In this document: positions 1-12,758 of the stretch, piece after piece
Layout of the letters: each line of letters begins with the position of its first letter
How positions within the stretch are numbered: the first letter of the stretch is position 1
NCBI RefSeq assembly: GCF_921293095.1
Contig: NW_025791658.1
Coordinates: 5,394,001-5,458,000, forward strand
Origin: Ischnura elegans
Lineage: Eukaryota; Arthropoda; Insecta; Odonata; Coenagrionidae
Direction: 5' to 3'
DNA length: 64,000 nt
Notes under the pieces: model-generated
What the model saw: only the letters and a program-made list of their open reading frames with translations
Databases searched by the model: none
Told to the model about the DNA's origin: nothing
Program-made: the position numbers and the translations under genes

Positions 1-560
1 GTATTAATAAATTTTTTCTATTTTGAGGTTCGTTCATTATTTTGAATGATTTTAAGGGTTTTTGCACAAATTTGTTTTGTTTATTTTAAATTAAAGAAGT
101 TATTTTGTAAAATTTTTTGGCAGTGAATAAATTTATACCAGAAGGGAATCACAAAAGTCAGTCCGTGACATTTCTGATCAGTCCGTGACGATGCTTTTCA
201 AGAGGAATTACTCCTCTGTAAAATCAGTTATTGTAATGGGCTTTGCAGCATTATGAAATTTGCATTTGGTGTTCTGAGATGTATTTTACTGAAACTCTGA
301 TCGCTCTTTGTTTCAGAGCAAACCTTAGAGGTTTTACTCTGAGCTGAAAGTTCGTTTCATTTTTGTCAGTCCGTGACAGTGAATTTTAAATCACGTAAGT
401 TCTGTATTTTTCAAGACAAAGTAGTTTATCAACCAAAGTTAAACTTCACACCATTGTGCAGCAATTTGGAAGTTGAAAAAGTTTTGTATGTCAGTCCGTT
501 CGCGTTACGCGCGTTCTTAAAAGTTCAAAAACGCATTGTGACGGTCAGTCCGTGACGTGT
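1..560. repeat. Region with dispersed GTCAGTCCGTGAC motifs
   Basis: The motif GTCAGTCCGTGAC or a close variant recurs near 159, 177, 365, 489 and 544. It is a short inverted repeat (GTCA...TGAC). A related block at about 50529-50760 carries the variant GTCAGTCAGTGACG in similar flanking sequence, so both are probably copies of one uncharacterised repeat. No gene is recognised; the small ORF here is probably chance. Confidence 0.5.
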
Positions 561-1026
561 GGAATCGCCCATTATCTCCATCGTTCCCGTGTATCGCGAA
601 TCGGAGTAAATATGGCCAGGATATCTATCACGGGATACAATATAGGGCATCTAACTATACACTTGCGGTTTTGATAAACGATAGCAGTCTTTTCTCAGGA
701 AAAGGAAAACAGTCCAACCAACATGTGAAACAGGATAGAATGCGACGTTCCGACGCGCTGATTCTGATTACAATAAGCAAACAATTGTAAGGTCGCGAAA
801 GCTTTTTACGTAACGTAGGTGTCCCGTTCGACCATGGTACCACTAAAATTTTAGTAGTACCTTGCTATTATAGACATACCTAATAATACGAAAATGATAG
901 CCAAATCATCGTGTTACCTCAGTTTTTGCACTAATAGCACTGAAAGGAAAAATCTGGATCTTTTCATCAATAAGACACAGAATTCTTTGACTATGCGTAA
1001 TTGCATTTTTATCCACTTGCTCTAAT
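561..1026. other. No recognised feature
   Basis: AT-rich sequence with only short chance ORFs. Nothing was recognised on either strand. Confidence 0.4.
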
Positions 1027-1688
1027 AGGGTAGTTTCCTTCATAAAAAGAAAACGAAAGACATTGATTGCGATTCGTTACCCACCATTAGTGTATTCATA
1101 ATATTCAAATTATTTGGCTTTAGAAATCCCAGTTTAGACGAATGGCAACGGTCAATTTTAACCTCATTTGATAAAGGCCAGATTGGCGCCCATGCGATGC
1201 CACTCCACGTGACGTCACAGGGACCTAGTTTCTACACGAGAGGATAGGAGTTATACATCGTCTGAGGTTACCAATGCATGCATGAGGCACAGAGCTCAGG
1301 GAAACATGTCTTAATAATCACCTATTAAAACTGGCTAAGATCGGAAAGTTTTCTTCGTTTGATAAGTCATTAATAAACCTTATTTAAGCCAAGCGATACC
1401 TAATATCAGGTTGCTCTGCTACCTGCTAGCAGCCTGCATCGCAGCGGCGCACATTTTCTCGCCCCAAGGTCACCTCAAACGGCGACAGCGGGAACCAGAA
1501 CGACGTCAAACGGCGTTTTCCCAGCGTTCATACTTAGTCGTCGCGTTTTCGCGCGCTTGGAAATGTTCACTTTTCATTTAATCACGAAAAATTGAAATCG
1601 AAATTTAAAAATCTTAAAGCGTGAAATACGTACTCCAGGAGGAATAATCTTTCGATTTAGGCAATAAAAAACAATAGGAAACCACCCT
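1027..1688 (+). mobile_element. 0.66-kb MITE, complete copy (family A)
   Basis: Starts AGGGTAGTTTCC and ends GGAAACCACCCT, giving short terminal inverted repeats. The body is shared with copies at 10587, 23221, 32006, 34232, 36013, 41781, 47883 and 48959. A conserved core (CATGCGATGCCACTCCACG, then GCATGCATGAGGCACAGAG) identifies the family. There is no coding capacity, so the element is non-autonomous. The flanks read AAT on the left and ATT on the right, compatible with a 2-bp TA or AT target duplication. Confidence 0.9.
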
Positions 1689-1763
1689 ATTATAAGTTGG
1701 TGTCCTTCCCTGGAAAATTTCAAGAAATTACGTTCCCGGAATGAATATTGAGGCTTATCTGAC

Positions 1764-1965
1764 CAGGGGCGCAGCTAGGAATTAAGCCTGGGGGGGGGGG
1801 GTTATGCGCAAGTAATACATAGGGGTTTTGGGGTATTGCATACCCACCAGGGTAAGCAGGATTTGCGGGGGCCCTCCTCCAGAAAATTTTAAAGAATAAT
1901 GGTTCAAAATGGCGAACTTTACGGCTTTCTGAGGGATATTTGATTAATCCTAGCACTATTCTATA
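1764..1965 (+). mobile_element. G-run MITE, left part (CAGGGGCGCAGCTAGG family)
   Basis: Begins CAGGGGCGCAGCTAGG and contains a run of G, then a segment (GGTTCAAAATGG, ACGGCTTTCTGAGGG) shared with copies at 8509, 43031 and 44697. The right end is missing. The CAG-type ends resemble hAT-like MITEs. Confidence 0.7.
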
Positions 1966-2037
1966 AACTCATTTGTTTCAAGCAAAACCTTTTTAAAATC
2001 CATTGTAAACAATATAAAGGTATTGCACTTTTTTACA

Positions 2038-4323
2038 CAATTTATTTAAGACGACGGGTTTCGTCGCAGAGGCGACGTCTTCAGGCACAGAAATCGTTAT
2101 TTTTTAGTTATTTTGTTGTTTATTTGGTTGCTATTGCGCGTTGGTAGGGGACACGGTCTTAGAATATGAGAAGGTCTGGACACTCTCCGTTCAGGCATGG
2201 TCATTTAATGAAGCCGTTTCCCGTTGAGGCCGGTAGGGGCGCCACCTATCCTGAAGGGCAAGTTTCCTACGTATCTGTATACGATACTTCAGTAATTATG
2301 AACTAATTTATGGAAAAAATGAATATAAACACATCGACAGTGGTTACTAGTTAACAAGTTCATATGCACTTAACATCTTATAACGAAAAATACCTAGAAA
2401 TCGTTCTCATACGTGAGTATTAATCAAATGGAAGGCGTTGGATTTCAACTTCGTCTGCTTCCATACCTTTGTAAAATCAGTTACAGCCATAACGAAAGAT
2501 TGTCAGCAGTTAAAACCTTATGTAGTGAGGAAAGGTATTTTTAAGTAAATAATTATTTATAGCTATCTTGTGGTAAACGTTAATATAAGTTGTCATAGAA
2601 GCTACGTACGCACCATTGCCTCTGAGCCCATCGGCATATGTTTCCACGGCCTTATAAGAATATAGATGTTATTCCTTGCTTTCAAACACTATTAACAAAT
2701 ATAATATCAGAAACTCAAACGGCTTCTTACCAAGGCCGAAGTGAAATACTTCTCATGAAGTGACGTATGTTAATGTTTTTAATCTCCTGAGTCTCGATCA
2801 AGTGATAATAATAATGGCAGGGCACAGCAAACCTAAAAAAATGATTCTATCCTACGGACGTTTTGCGGGTATAGAATAGGCATATTTAATCGTTGAACAG
2901 GGTGAATAATTTCCGGAAGTACCATTATTACCGTTAAAGGCTATTTTATAACGATGCTTGCCTGCTCACCAAAGGAATAATTTGAGATTTAAGGAAGTAA
3001 AATACCATATGAAAGATAAAAACGAAAGAGATTTTGCAAATAATTTCCGAATAAACTTCCACGAAAACAGTGCAATGGATATAATCCGAGGGATTTGCGG
3101 ATGTCTGATCACTTTCAGGTGCTGGTAAATCTGAAATATTATCCCTCGCCCAAAAATAAGATGAGTAGTACGACAGAAACCACAGGCTAACACTGCTAAT
3201 ACGCGGTATATGTACTTTTCATGAGAGTTGCACGCACCATCGATAACAGCTGCATTAAAAGAAATCATCGAAAGAGGTATATTAAGAATGAAAACGATTC
3301 ACATTTTTCCAACTTATATAATGTACACACACATCAAATCTACATTTCCAGAATGATTACACAATGCTATTGAAACTGAGATTATTTATATACAATCAAT
3401 GCAAGGTAATGTCATGAAAAATAAATTTTAAGTACTCACAATTTAACATTTCTATTAATTCTTTCTATTACTAATTTCTATTTCTAATTACTAATCATTC
3501 TAAGAGATTCAATTTAGTAGGAGAGAATGATGAATAGTTCATGAAAGCCGTCGCACATCTTGCATTGTCTCAGTGTTACTTCATTCCTCCACTGTGAATG
3601 ACATTGACCACTGGAACAGCAGAACCTGTAATTTAAAATATGTATAAATTTTGGAGCTTTAGCACACAAAAAAAAGGAATCGTACAGCTATTTCATCGCT
3701 TCTCAGGGTCCTTGGGGACTCTAAAAAGCGAAATCCCCGAAGTCTTGTGGCCATAACCAGTGGTGCAACGCGGTACCACACACGTCCACGGCATTTTCCT
3801 TTTTTCAGTAAATCCGCGAAATATATCCACGAAACATTAATGTAGAACAATAAGGAAATAATGCAGAAGACTAACATTCGAAAATAAATGAAAACTAAAT
3901 CTTAATTAATTTCAAAAATAACTATTTCCACTCACCTGTAGTATGCGCTCAACAATACGGAAATTAACTTACCCGCTAATTCTTGCCCTCCAGAATACGT
4001 GGCGCCGCCCCGGCAAACGTGCGGCAGGTTGAGGAAACGACTTCAATAAAAGACCATGGGTTTCCAATTGAGTGGGATAGGAAGTGTCATGGGGCTGGTA
4101 GGGGAGCACATCAGGAAAGGAATTTTAGCAAATGAGAATATTTTTGTCAACCATTCCCCCCTCTTGGAAATTCCCCTGATGCTGAGTAACGCTCCAACTC
4201 CAACGCAACCTTCCCCTACCAACGCCTAATAGCAACCAGATAAACAACAACAAAATAACTTTTAAAAATAACGATTTCTGTACCTGAAAACGTCGCCTTA
4301 AACCCGTCGTCTTAAATGAATTG
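2038..4323. repeat. Pair of ~112-bp inverted repeats 2.1 kb apart
   Basis: Bases 2038-2150 match the reverse complement of 4213-4323 at high identity (TTTAAGACGACGGGTTT, ACAGAAATCGTTATTTTT and GGCGTTGGTAGGGG are shared). They could be ends of a transposon of about 2.3 kb or two independent insertions in opposite orientation. No coding region was recognised between them, and no target duplication was found outside them. Confidence 0.5.
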
Positions 4324-4345
4324 TTGTGAAAAAGTACCACAACGT

Positions 4346-5520
4346 GTTATTGTTTACTATTCTACAAGTAATACTGTTCCAATTAAGAGCAATGGATTAA
4401 ACTTAATAATTTCTCTGAGCGCTGCACAGTGGTCTGAAATCGGAAAAAGCCGGACAAAAGTCCAAAATGGCTTTTTTGAGATAGGGATCTAAAACTTGGC
4501 ACAAATATGCACAAATGATGGCTAATCATGGATTTGTATGCCATTTTTCATGATTTTGATCCGTTGTTGAGATACAGTAGCTCAAACATGACCATTTTTC
4601 AAAAACTCGCGCGAACTCGCTTTTCTCCGAAAATCTTTGAACTTAAGCAGGTGGTGTTGCAGTTGTATCATTTTTATGGAATAAAAAACACAATGCTCCT
4701 TTGAGCAGATGCTTTGGCCATATTTTTCATGATTTTTTTAGATTTTGGTTCACATTTACATGGTTTTAAAAATCAAAATGGCGTACCCATTTTTCGCGTG
4801 AAATTTTACATAAAGTAGACATTATCTTTCGTTTACGAAATACGGTAATCGGGAAATTTACATCACAGTGTGGAGTAGACATTTCTTAAGAATACTGCGA
4901 AGAAATCTTGGAAAAAAGTTTGCGACCACGGAAATGAGAGCGATTTTTCGATCGCGCGTCAAGTCTGAGCTACGCGACGCGGGACTCTGGGGCTCGCCAA
5001 CTGCGGTCGATTCATCATTCAAGTTTTTTCAGAATTAATTCTTAAAAATCGTCATTTGAAGCATGGCACATCGTCAGTATTGACCTGAAACACTATTACC
5101 AGGATCGATCGACTTGACCGTTTAACGCATTACTCTAGTGAAGATGGTAAGGATTAGATTTTTGTCCGAACCATTCTACGTTCACGAAGTATGCTTCAGA
5201 TATTGAAGTATTGTTAAGAGATTCAGTTGGCATGCGAAAGAAAGAGAGAAGTGAATAGTTCCTGGGAAAGGAAATACCTATACTCTTTGTCCCTACCAGT
5301 ATCTACCCTCTTTTTTCAATCCTCGCCGAGGAGGGTCGCGCGGATAGTGGCGTTTTATGACGGGACCTTTCGCAAGGGTTTTTTCCTTTCCCCCAGCGCG
5401 CTGGGGGGGTTTTATCCCCCCAAAATCCCCCCTTGCTGCGTCACTGGCTCTGATTCTTAAAAACTAGAGAAAAGTTTATTGCAAATTGCTATTTCGTATG
5501 AAAAAAAATTATGAGAAGTG
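4346..5520. other. No recognised gene
   Basis: Non-coding sequence with T-rich stretches. A short G-run fragment near 5395-5455 (CCCCAGCGCGCTGGGGGGG, then TGCGTCACTGG) looks like the right end of the G-run MITE family. Confidence 0.4.
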
Positions 5521-5529
5521 AGAAATGAA

Positions 5530-6275
5530 AATCCAGCATATGTACATTGATCTGGAACTGGAAAAATTCACGGTGAGTCTTTAGGCAATGTCTTAGTTTT
5601 TCATCGGCGCTATAGTGGCGATTAAGAATTTGTTAATGCAGTGCGACTTTGGCTCCAACGTAGACTAGTAGAATGGTAGCGTGTAGGCTAACACCCTTCA
5701 AGGTGACGCCCAGACGCCGGATTTACCGTAAAGGCAAAATACGCACGCGTCTACTTCCGTCGACAAATTATGTGCTGCTGTACTTCCTGCAAGAAACATA
5801 CCGTCATGCATTTGCCCAGATTAAGTTCTTAAGATTACATGTTGCATTTTATCTTACGCTCAGTTCAGTTATGATATTATTACGCACAAAATGTTTCTTT
5901 TCTCTAATTGTAAGTATTTGAGTATTTTGGTTCGGCGTGTTTTCATTTCCGCAGTTTATGAAATTTGAAGTTATCCTAAACACAGGCTTATTGCCTCACA
6001 GGCCTACTTACTTCCTTGAATGGATACAATAACCTGTAAAAATATTTATGCATGGAAGAATAAATTATACTTCATTATTATTATTATATACATTCACAAG
6101 CGCTGGCAGCATGTCCACAGTGACCTGGTACTGGAAAAAGTATGGTGAGTCCTTAAGCACTGTCTTAGTTTTTAATCGGCAATACAGGGGCGATGAAGAA
6201 TTTGTTGATGGAGTACGACTTTGGCTCGTAAATAGACAGTTCTTGTTAAAACAATACACACAGTATAACGGCTAA
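5530..6275 (+). repeat. Direct repeat of ~120 bp, possibly mariner-derived
   Basis: Bases about 5535-5660 and 6110-6235 are diverged direct copies (shared CTGTCTTAGTTTTT, GAAGAATTTGTTGATG, CGACTTTGGCTC). The second copy translates as DEEFVDGVRLWL, which resembles the C-terminal region of mariner transposases. This assignment is weak because the match is short. An alternative is a duplicated non-transposon exon, since GGTGAGTC follows AAAGTAT. Confidence 0.3.
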
Positions 6276-7513
6276 AAAAATAACGTTCGGCAATTTCGTC
6301 ATCTACGATCGGAGCACTTCCTGTTTTATATCCACGAATGTTCACTGGTATTTTTAACAATATATTTTGCCGTGTTTACTCGCTACACGTAATGATTTAT
6401 CAATTAAAATTTAGTTAACTGCAGTTAATTGTATTTCGTAAAGTCGTCATGTTAAGATATTAAGCATGAATTTAGTGCTACAGTGGAATGTGCTCTTAAC
6501 GTTTTTTGTAATTGAATTGAATAATTCAGGGAATATGTCTGACTCGTAGAGATTTTTTTATTTTTTTTTAAGTCCCTCACAAACACGTTTCTCTTCTATA
6601 AAAATGTATCATCATATTGTTACCCAAGGTTCTCAGACCGTAAGGTTGCCACATTCGTAACTGCGCATGCGCTAACAGAAGTCCCGTTACGTCACCGACG
6701 ACCCTGTATCCTAGCTGATCCTTAGGGCGGATCGGAAAAATCGATTTTTTTCAAATCCATCTGGCCCAATGAAAAAAAAGTTGTGGGACCGATCAAAAAT
6801 AAGGCCTGAAAAATTTGAGACCTCTAGGTGAACCCCTGACCCTCGCTCAAATGCAATTTAGGGGGGGGAGGGTCGAAATTCGAAAAATATAATATTTAAT
6901 GGTCATTCCCTATAGATTTTGCCGAGTTACTGCCCTACGGGCCAAAAATTTCGTGCATTTTGACGTATCTGCCACCGTTTAGCCACAAAATGCCTAATTT
7001 GAGTCCGCGTCCGCGAAGAAAATATTCCAACGCCCACGCAGCGTCGCGGATACAAGAGCAGCAAGCCGATCCCGTCCCCTCCCCGCTCGCTTCTCCCCCT
7101 CCCACGCCTCGAATGCAGCAAAATTCATCCCGCGTGTGCTGCTAGGAGGTCGTTTATCTTTGATAATATAAATCGGAAGATGGTAGAAGGTAATAAAGGA
7201 AGCTTAGTGAGACGACTTGTCCCTTATTAGGCGCCTCGTCGGCGTTAAACAAATCGATGTCACCAACTTTTAGAGAAGTGATGAAATATTTTTAGATCCG
7301 TGAACGCAGGAAAGGAGCCTACGGTCTATGAAAAGCCATTTCATTGTTTGCACGCTAGAAATTGAGGGTGAAAACGTTCCTGAGACCTAGCGCCGTCTTG
7401 TGTTTAACGCGAATCTGAACACATTTCCTGCAATTTCCCTGGAAATCGTCTTTGTAATCCACAACTCATAAGACGAACTTTTTGTGGGTGAAGAGCGCCT
7501 TTAATCGTCGGAT
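6276..7513. other. No recognised gene
   Basis: Only short ORFs are present. The block about 6720-6940 (G-run, then GGTCATTCCCTATAG) looks like a repeat but has no identified partner here. Confidence 0.35.
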
Positions 7514-7599
7514 ATGCCAGGCTCACGTTGTACTGTGGCAACGTGCTCCAACAGCTTGTCGAAAACGAAGAAAGCTGGGCGTAATGTCTCATATCACAG
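7514..7599 (+). pseudogene. THAP-domain first exon or remnant
   Basis: An ATG at 7514 opens a frame whose start has the pattern M-x4-C-x4-C-S-N-S, followed by KTKK, a glycine and SYHR. This is the N-terminal part of a THAP zinc finger (C-x2-4-C, then the F/Y-H-R turn), and THAP genes often end their first coding exon at that HR. The spacing between the cysteines (C-T-V-A-T-C) is compatible with the family. After CACAG the sequence reads GCGAAT instead of GTRAGT, so a donor is absent or of the rare GC type. The frame reads on for a few codons to a stop. No second THAP exon or TIR was found around it. It may be a relic of a P-like transposon or of a domesticated THAP gene. Confidence 0.55.
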
Positions 7600-7603
7600 G
7601 CGA

Positions 7604-8508
7604 ATGCTTAAATTGAAAAATCATTTTATTGTATATATTAACTAATCGAATCATTGACCGTGTCTCGCCCCCCACACGCGTGAAAAGAGTGGTGAAAGTG
7701 AATCAGTCAGACAAACTAAGTGGATATGCTAAATATTTGGTAATCAAGAACTTGGATGCCCCTATTGCATTGCAAAATCAGGAATATATTTAGCGGAATA
7801 AGGAAACTTAATATTTTGCGAAACTCATTCTTACAGGGACTATTTCGCAAATTCATCGTTTACCTCGTATGCTATGAGTAACATCGCGTGCCAATGGTAA
7901 GATATCAGGTACACAAATGTCTAGTACTAAGTCTGTAAATTTGAGTCCTTCTGTATGCCTTTGAGGGCTATTGAGAAATTTTCGAGGCCAAGGTAGCGCA
8001 ATATTGTTTATTAATTTAGGGAATTAAAGGACAGAAAAGTTTTAGCGTGTATAAAAATTTTTATCAGGAATCAAGTGTTGAATCGTAGTTCACATAAAAA
8101 GATACTTACGTTAATTTCAATTATAATATTTTCTCTCGAATCAGTAAATTGGTTAAGAATAGCCTTTATAAACTTATACATGCCGATTTGAGTCAAACAA
8201 TGTAATATTTTTATTTACTCTTTCGCTTTTATATTTACCTGAAAACTGTAATGAAGTAGACTTTACCCTCGAATTAGGACTAATTCGACAAATTAACAAT
8301 GTTCCGTGTCTCCAACTTGGAAAAAGCAATTATTAAATGTTACGCCAAGCAGAGGGTCTTCATAAGAATAAAATATATGGACAAAAAAATGTAAGAAGGA
8401 AGAGCAACTTCGGTTGTGCCACTGAAAAGATTTAAAAAATTGTTCAGTAAATCCTTTTACATAAATTCTTGAGTTTTATTGTTTATACCGTCTTCAAAAT
8501 GAACCTTG
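7604..8508. other. No recognised feature
   Basis: AT-rich sequence with no ORF of note and no repeat partner recognised in the window. Confidence 0.4.
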
Positions 8509-9215
8509 ACGACGGAGCTAAATATTAAGGATGGGGGGGGGGGGTAAGTGCAATTAATACCGGGGTGTGTGGGGCAGTATGTGCGATATTAGCAAATTGC
8601 GGAATTTTAAAGATAAATGGTTCAAAACGGTGAGTTTTACGGCTTTCTGAGGGATAATTTATTAGTCCTTAAACTGCGCTACCTCGGATTGACAAGGTTC
8701 TAACTGACCATCCGCTAGTTTTGAGAAAAACCTCGTCAAAGTTTTAAACTGCTCTATTTCTATTATTCATAGGAATTTATTTTTGATTTTTGGCACATGC
8801 ACTAATGATCCATTAGATACACTAGAAATTATTACTTTAAGAAAATATGTTATTTTTTATATTTTTTTACATGTTTATATGAGTAATAAAATAAGTAGAA
8901 TGCAGTTAGAACCTTGTCACACCAAATATTAGTTTTTTCTCCTTGCAGTTGGAACTTTGTCACTGTTCTAAATCTGTTATTATTTTACATAGAGGAATAA
9001 AAACCGGTGCAACACATAGAGAAACATAAACTTAGTTATCTTGAGTGAAAACACCAAATTTTGCAAAAATGTCGGTTAGAACCTTGTCAAACCAAGGTAG
9101 CGACTATTCTATTAATAATATCAATCCAATTGAGTAAAATGGATTAAACTTAAATATTTCTCTGAGCTCTTTGGGGGGGATGTATCCCCCAAAACCACAC
9201 CTCGCTGCGTCACTG
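8509..9215 (+). mobile_element. G-run MITE interrupted by another MITE
   Basis: The left part (8509-8675: AGCTAAATATTAAGGATGG, G-run, ACGGCTTTCTGAGGG) and right part (9103-9215: CTATTCTATTAATAATATC to CTCGCTGCGTCACTG) together reproduce the complete copy at 44697-45001. The interruption is the element at 8676-9102. Confidence 0.7.
8676..9102. mobile_element. 427-bp nested MITE with GACAAGGTTCTAAC inverted ends
   Basis: The ends GCGCTACCTCGGATTGACAA and (reverse complement of the right end) CGCTACCTTGGTTTGACAA are inverted repeats. Removing the element and one ACT restores the uninterrupted G-run MITE, so a 3-bp ACT duplication is likely. The motif GTTAGAACCTTGTCA recurs at about 8907 and 9075, with a weaker copy near 8950, as subterminal repeats. 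There is no ORF. The superfamily is unassigned; a 3-bp duplication would fit Harbinger or CACTA. Confidence 0.65.
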
Positions 9216-9914
9216 AGTTCTTGTATTTTTACTACAAGCTATTTTTCTTTATTAAAGTATACCGGGAGTAGCCACGGTGATAACTTTTTACGGAGTCACC
9301 CGCAATGCACAAATAGTGCGAAAAATCCAGAGAGGAAAAATCATTCGCCTTTGAATCATCTATGTTTTCCCTGCGTCAAAATTCAAGCATGAACTTATGC
9401 TGTCAGCCATATATATCTTTGTTCCTTTTTTCCGAAACTTACGTCATGCGAGTGGAGCCTTATCATAAAAATCGGGGGAGGGGGGGCACTCAATGAAAAG
9501 GTGCCTATAACGTAATTTTGAGTAATTCTTGCCCCGGTCATGCCGTACCATTGAATGGAGGTTAAAGACGGATTTGGTGCTCTTCCGGGGAATGCTGTTG
9601 ATAAAGTCTTCACGGGGAATCAGCCGGGTGAGGATGAACATTGCTGCCAACGTTTCACTGGCCTTCTCTGCCATCATCTTCAGGGCGAATGGAGATTACG
9701 TCGAAAAAAAGTGTTGTATAGCTAAAAAAAAATTGGGGAATAACATGGCGAATTTGAATGCTTAATTACGCTGTAAACAACTTCAATAATACTGCATCGA
9801 TAACTTCTTCCTCGCTGGAATGGAATGGCGTGCAGGCCTTCCTTTCAACATGACGTTAAGTCATAACATGAAATGGAGATTACGTTGAAAAATAGCGTTG
9901 TGTACCTGAAAGAT
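9216..9914. other. No gene; single foldback-like arm
   Basis: Bases about 9545-9695 (ACGTTTCACTGGCCTTCTCT, CATCATCTTCAGGG) resemble one arm of the GAAAC-containing foldback repeats seen at 33294 and 39325, but no opposing arm is present. The rest has no recognised content. Confidence 0.35.
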
Positions 9915-10250
9915 TCGTCTACATAATACCCCGAAATCAGCCTTAAAGGCGTGTGGTAGGGGGTGTTAGTACACCAGCCGTTTAGAGATTTAAAAAAATG
10001 AAGTGCTCTCACGAAGTTGGGACTAGCGTTTATTTAAGTCCTTTATGGTTCGGGGGAAAAACGAATTCCCATATCTATCCGTTCGGAAAAACATCTCTCT
10101 TAATTTATCGCTTCTATCGGACCTGTAAATATAGTGTGGCTCTAATATTATGTTCTCCGTGTCGCTCTTAAAGATATCCAATCCCAATTGTTCAAGCAAT
10201 CTAAGCCTAACGCGCAGCATCCGAGTTTCAAGATTTTGGAAAAACATGGT
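9915..10250 (-). mobile_element. 3' end of a CR1-like LINE, 5' truncated
   Basis: Minus-strand codons from about 10247 to 10023 encode LRLLEQLGLDIFKSDTENI and a tail with YRSDRSDK and FFPRTIKDLN. This parallels the C terminus of the LINE at 24496-27540 (YYGRSDHINKI, FFPRSIRDYN). The 3' UTR follows and ends near 9915 in a GTATTATGTAGACG-like tail. It is a distinct subfamily from the full-length copy and lacks everything upstream. Confidence 0.75.
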
Positions 10251-10586
10251 TTATCTCAATGGAGAATAAAACAAATACCTGTCAAAGAAAAAAAACTGTG
10301 TTGCATCACTTACTGAAATCTCCTCGTACGATAATCCTCTCCCTTAAAATTGTGTCGATTTGGTTAAATGCGCTGTGGGGTGTATGCACCATCACATGAA
10401 TCTTTTTCTGCAGCCCGGAAGTTGGAATTCATTATATCCTGAAATTTGGGTGGAAATTGATTGAACGGATATAACGTCCAATTAAAATATTGGGGAATAA
10501 CGTGTTGTGTTTGAATGCTTCATAAAACAACCCCATGTTTCTGAAAAAAAAATGTGTTGAAATAATACTTGCACTACCCTCGTAAT

Positions 10587-11253
10587 AGGGTAGTTTCCTT
10601 CATCTAAGAAAACGAAAGGCATTGATTGCGATTCGTTACTCACCATTAGTGTATTCATAATATACAAATTATTTGGTTTTAGAAATACCGGTTTACACGA
10701 ATGGCAATGGTCCATTTTTCTCCTCATTTGAAAAGGGCCAGATTGGCGCCCATGCGATGCCACTCCACGTGACGTCACAGGGACCTAGTTTCTATTCGAG
10801 TAGATATAGGAGTGTTACATCATCTGAGGTTACCAATGCATGCATGAGGCACAGAGCTCAGGGAAACACCTCTCAATAATCGCCTATTAAAACTGCCTAT
10901 GGTCGGAAAGTTTACCTTGCTTTGATAAGATATTAATAATCATTATTTAAGCCAGCGCTACCAGCTAGCAGGGTACTCTGCTACCTGCTAGCATCCTGCG
11001 TCGTATCAGCGCTCAGAGCCTCGCCCCAAGGTCACCTCACCCGGCGGCAGCGGAAACCAGAACGACGTCACTCGGAGTTTTCCTAGCGTTCATGCTTCCA
11101 GCCGCCGCGTTTTCGCGCGCTTCAAATTTTTCACTTTCCATTTAATCACGAAAAATTGAAATCGAAATTTAAAAATCTTAAAGCGTGAAATACGTACTCC
11201 AGAAGTAATAATCTTTCGATTTAGGCAATAAAAAAATAATAGGAAATCACCCG
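10587..11253 (+). mobile_element. Family A MITE, complete copy
   Basis: Runs from AGGGTAGTTTCC to GGAAATCACCCG with the family core throughout. The terminal T of the right end has changed to G. The flanks AAT/ATT fit the same dinucleotide duplication as the other copies. Confidence 0.9.
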
Positions 11254-12541
11254 ATTAATATTGGCTAACACTGAGACCACGTGCTCTGGTCATTAACCTC
11301 GAAGGACGGGCATTAGTCAATCAATCCATTAACCTCTTATTCTGTTTTTATTAACCTCTAAATTATTTTCTTTTGTGATTTAACCTCAGAACCAAGGCGC
11401 ACACAAGTGCATCTCCGTGTTTTTATTATTATAACCCTACGAGTATGAATGGGGAACATGCACAATTTTTTCAAATTACTAGAATAAAACGGTCCCTACC
11501 TCAAATGTACTCGCCGAAAATTTCGCGGATGAATGATGTTTTTTAGCTGAGTTATGAGTCTTTAAAAATTAACCTTCATCGGCTGCTTGAAAACACGACG
11601 TCATCGGAGCGCGACGTCACGGAACGGTATCCACTGATGACAGACTGAGGAAGTGGATAGAAAATGGTCTGTGCAGCAGCTCATACGCAAATTTAGCGAA
11701 AATAATTGCTGTTTTTTACGTGAAACTGCAGATTGTGAATATGTTGGGTTGCCAAGACATTGTTGAAACAAATAAATAGGATTGCTTGGGGAGATTTGGA
11801 AATATTAAATGAAAATAAGTTGGTTGCGGATTGTGATCCTCGTTGGTAACCCAAATCATTTGGTTAGTGGAATAAGTGTATTGCAGCATGGATATTCAAT
11901 AGAAAAACGTGTGAAAACCATATAAATTGTGTATAGTGCCCCGTCGCTTATATACCTCAACTTTCTTGCCGGAGAAGGTTTTTGCTTGTGTCCCAAAGGA
12001 CAAAAATGAGAAAAGAAAGTAGTTGATGACCTAAGGACTGGAGTGAAACACTTTATCTACATTTTCAACGGGATATTTCTCAACGTACGTACGGTCTTGA
12101 ATCAGGGTTACCGTAGGGTTTTATCGAATTACTGGTTTTCCTCGGATGGCCACCAAATTTACGGTGAATCACTCATTTCACTTTGTAAACAACCCTTGAA
12201 ATGTAGCCATTAATCTAACCATTGTAGGATTAAATATAAAGGAAGGCGGCCTTTTACGAGAATTAACACTGATTACCATTTAACCAGGGGGAAAACTAAG
12301 GATTATGCGAGGTAAGGATTTTGGAAAGGTAAACTCAATATTCGCTATTTTGACGCTCATTATGTTCGCTGCATATCAACGCAAAAATTAAAATTTCGCC
12401 TCGTTTTTTTCAGTTCAAAACAGGAACTCGAGTAAATACAGCGTGAATAGAAGTTGAAACTTATTTCTATGTGTGTCTATCAAATACTTTTTATTGCCTT
12501 TTAACGATCAGAACGCCAGGTGATGATGATCCGTAGACAAT
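11254..12541. other. No recognised gene
   Basis: No ORF or repeat with a recognised partner. Sequence is moderately AT-rich. Confidence 0.4.
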
Positions 12542-12580
12542 AGGGTGGTTTCCTATTATTTTTTATTGTTCGAATAATTA
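12542..12580 (-). mobile_element. Family A MITE tip remnant
   Basis: AGGGTGGTTTCCTATTATTT matches the right end of the family read in reverse. It stops within about 40 bp, so only a terminal fragment remains. Confidence 0.7.
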
Positions 12581-12758
12581 GTCATTCTTATGTTTTTTTT
12601 ATAATAATGGAATAGCGGTAGTAGAAGTGTAGAAATTACGGAGAAATTGTTTGAAGAGAAGGCTGCGTTAATGGACAGAGTCCCGAAATCGGAATCAGAA
12701 AAAGTAACGAAAATTAAAATCTATAGTCATAATAAGAATAATACCGAAACCTGATTTA

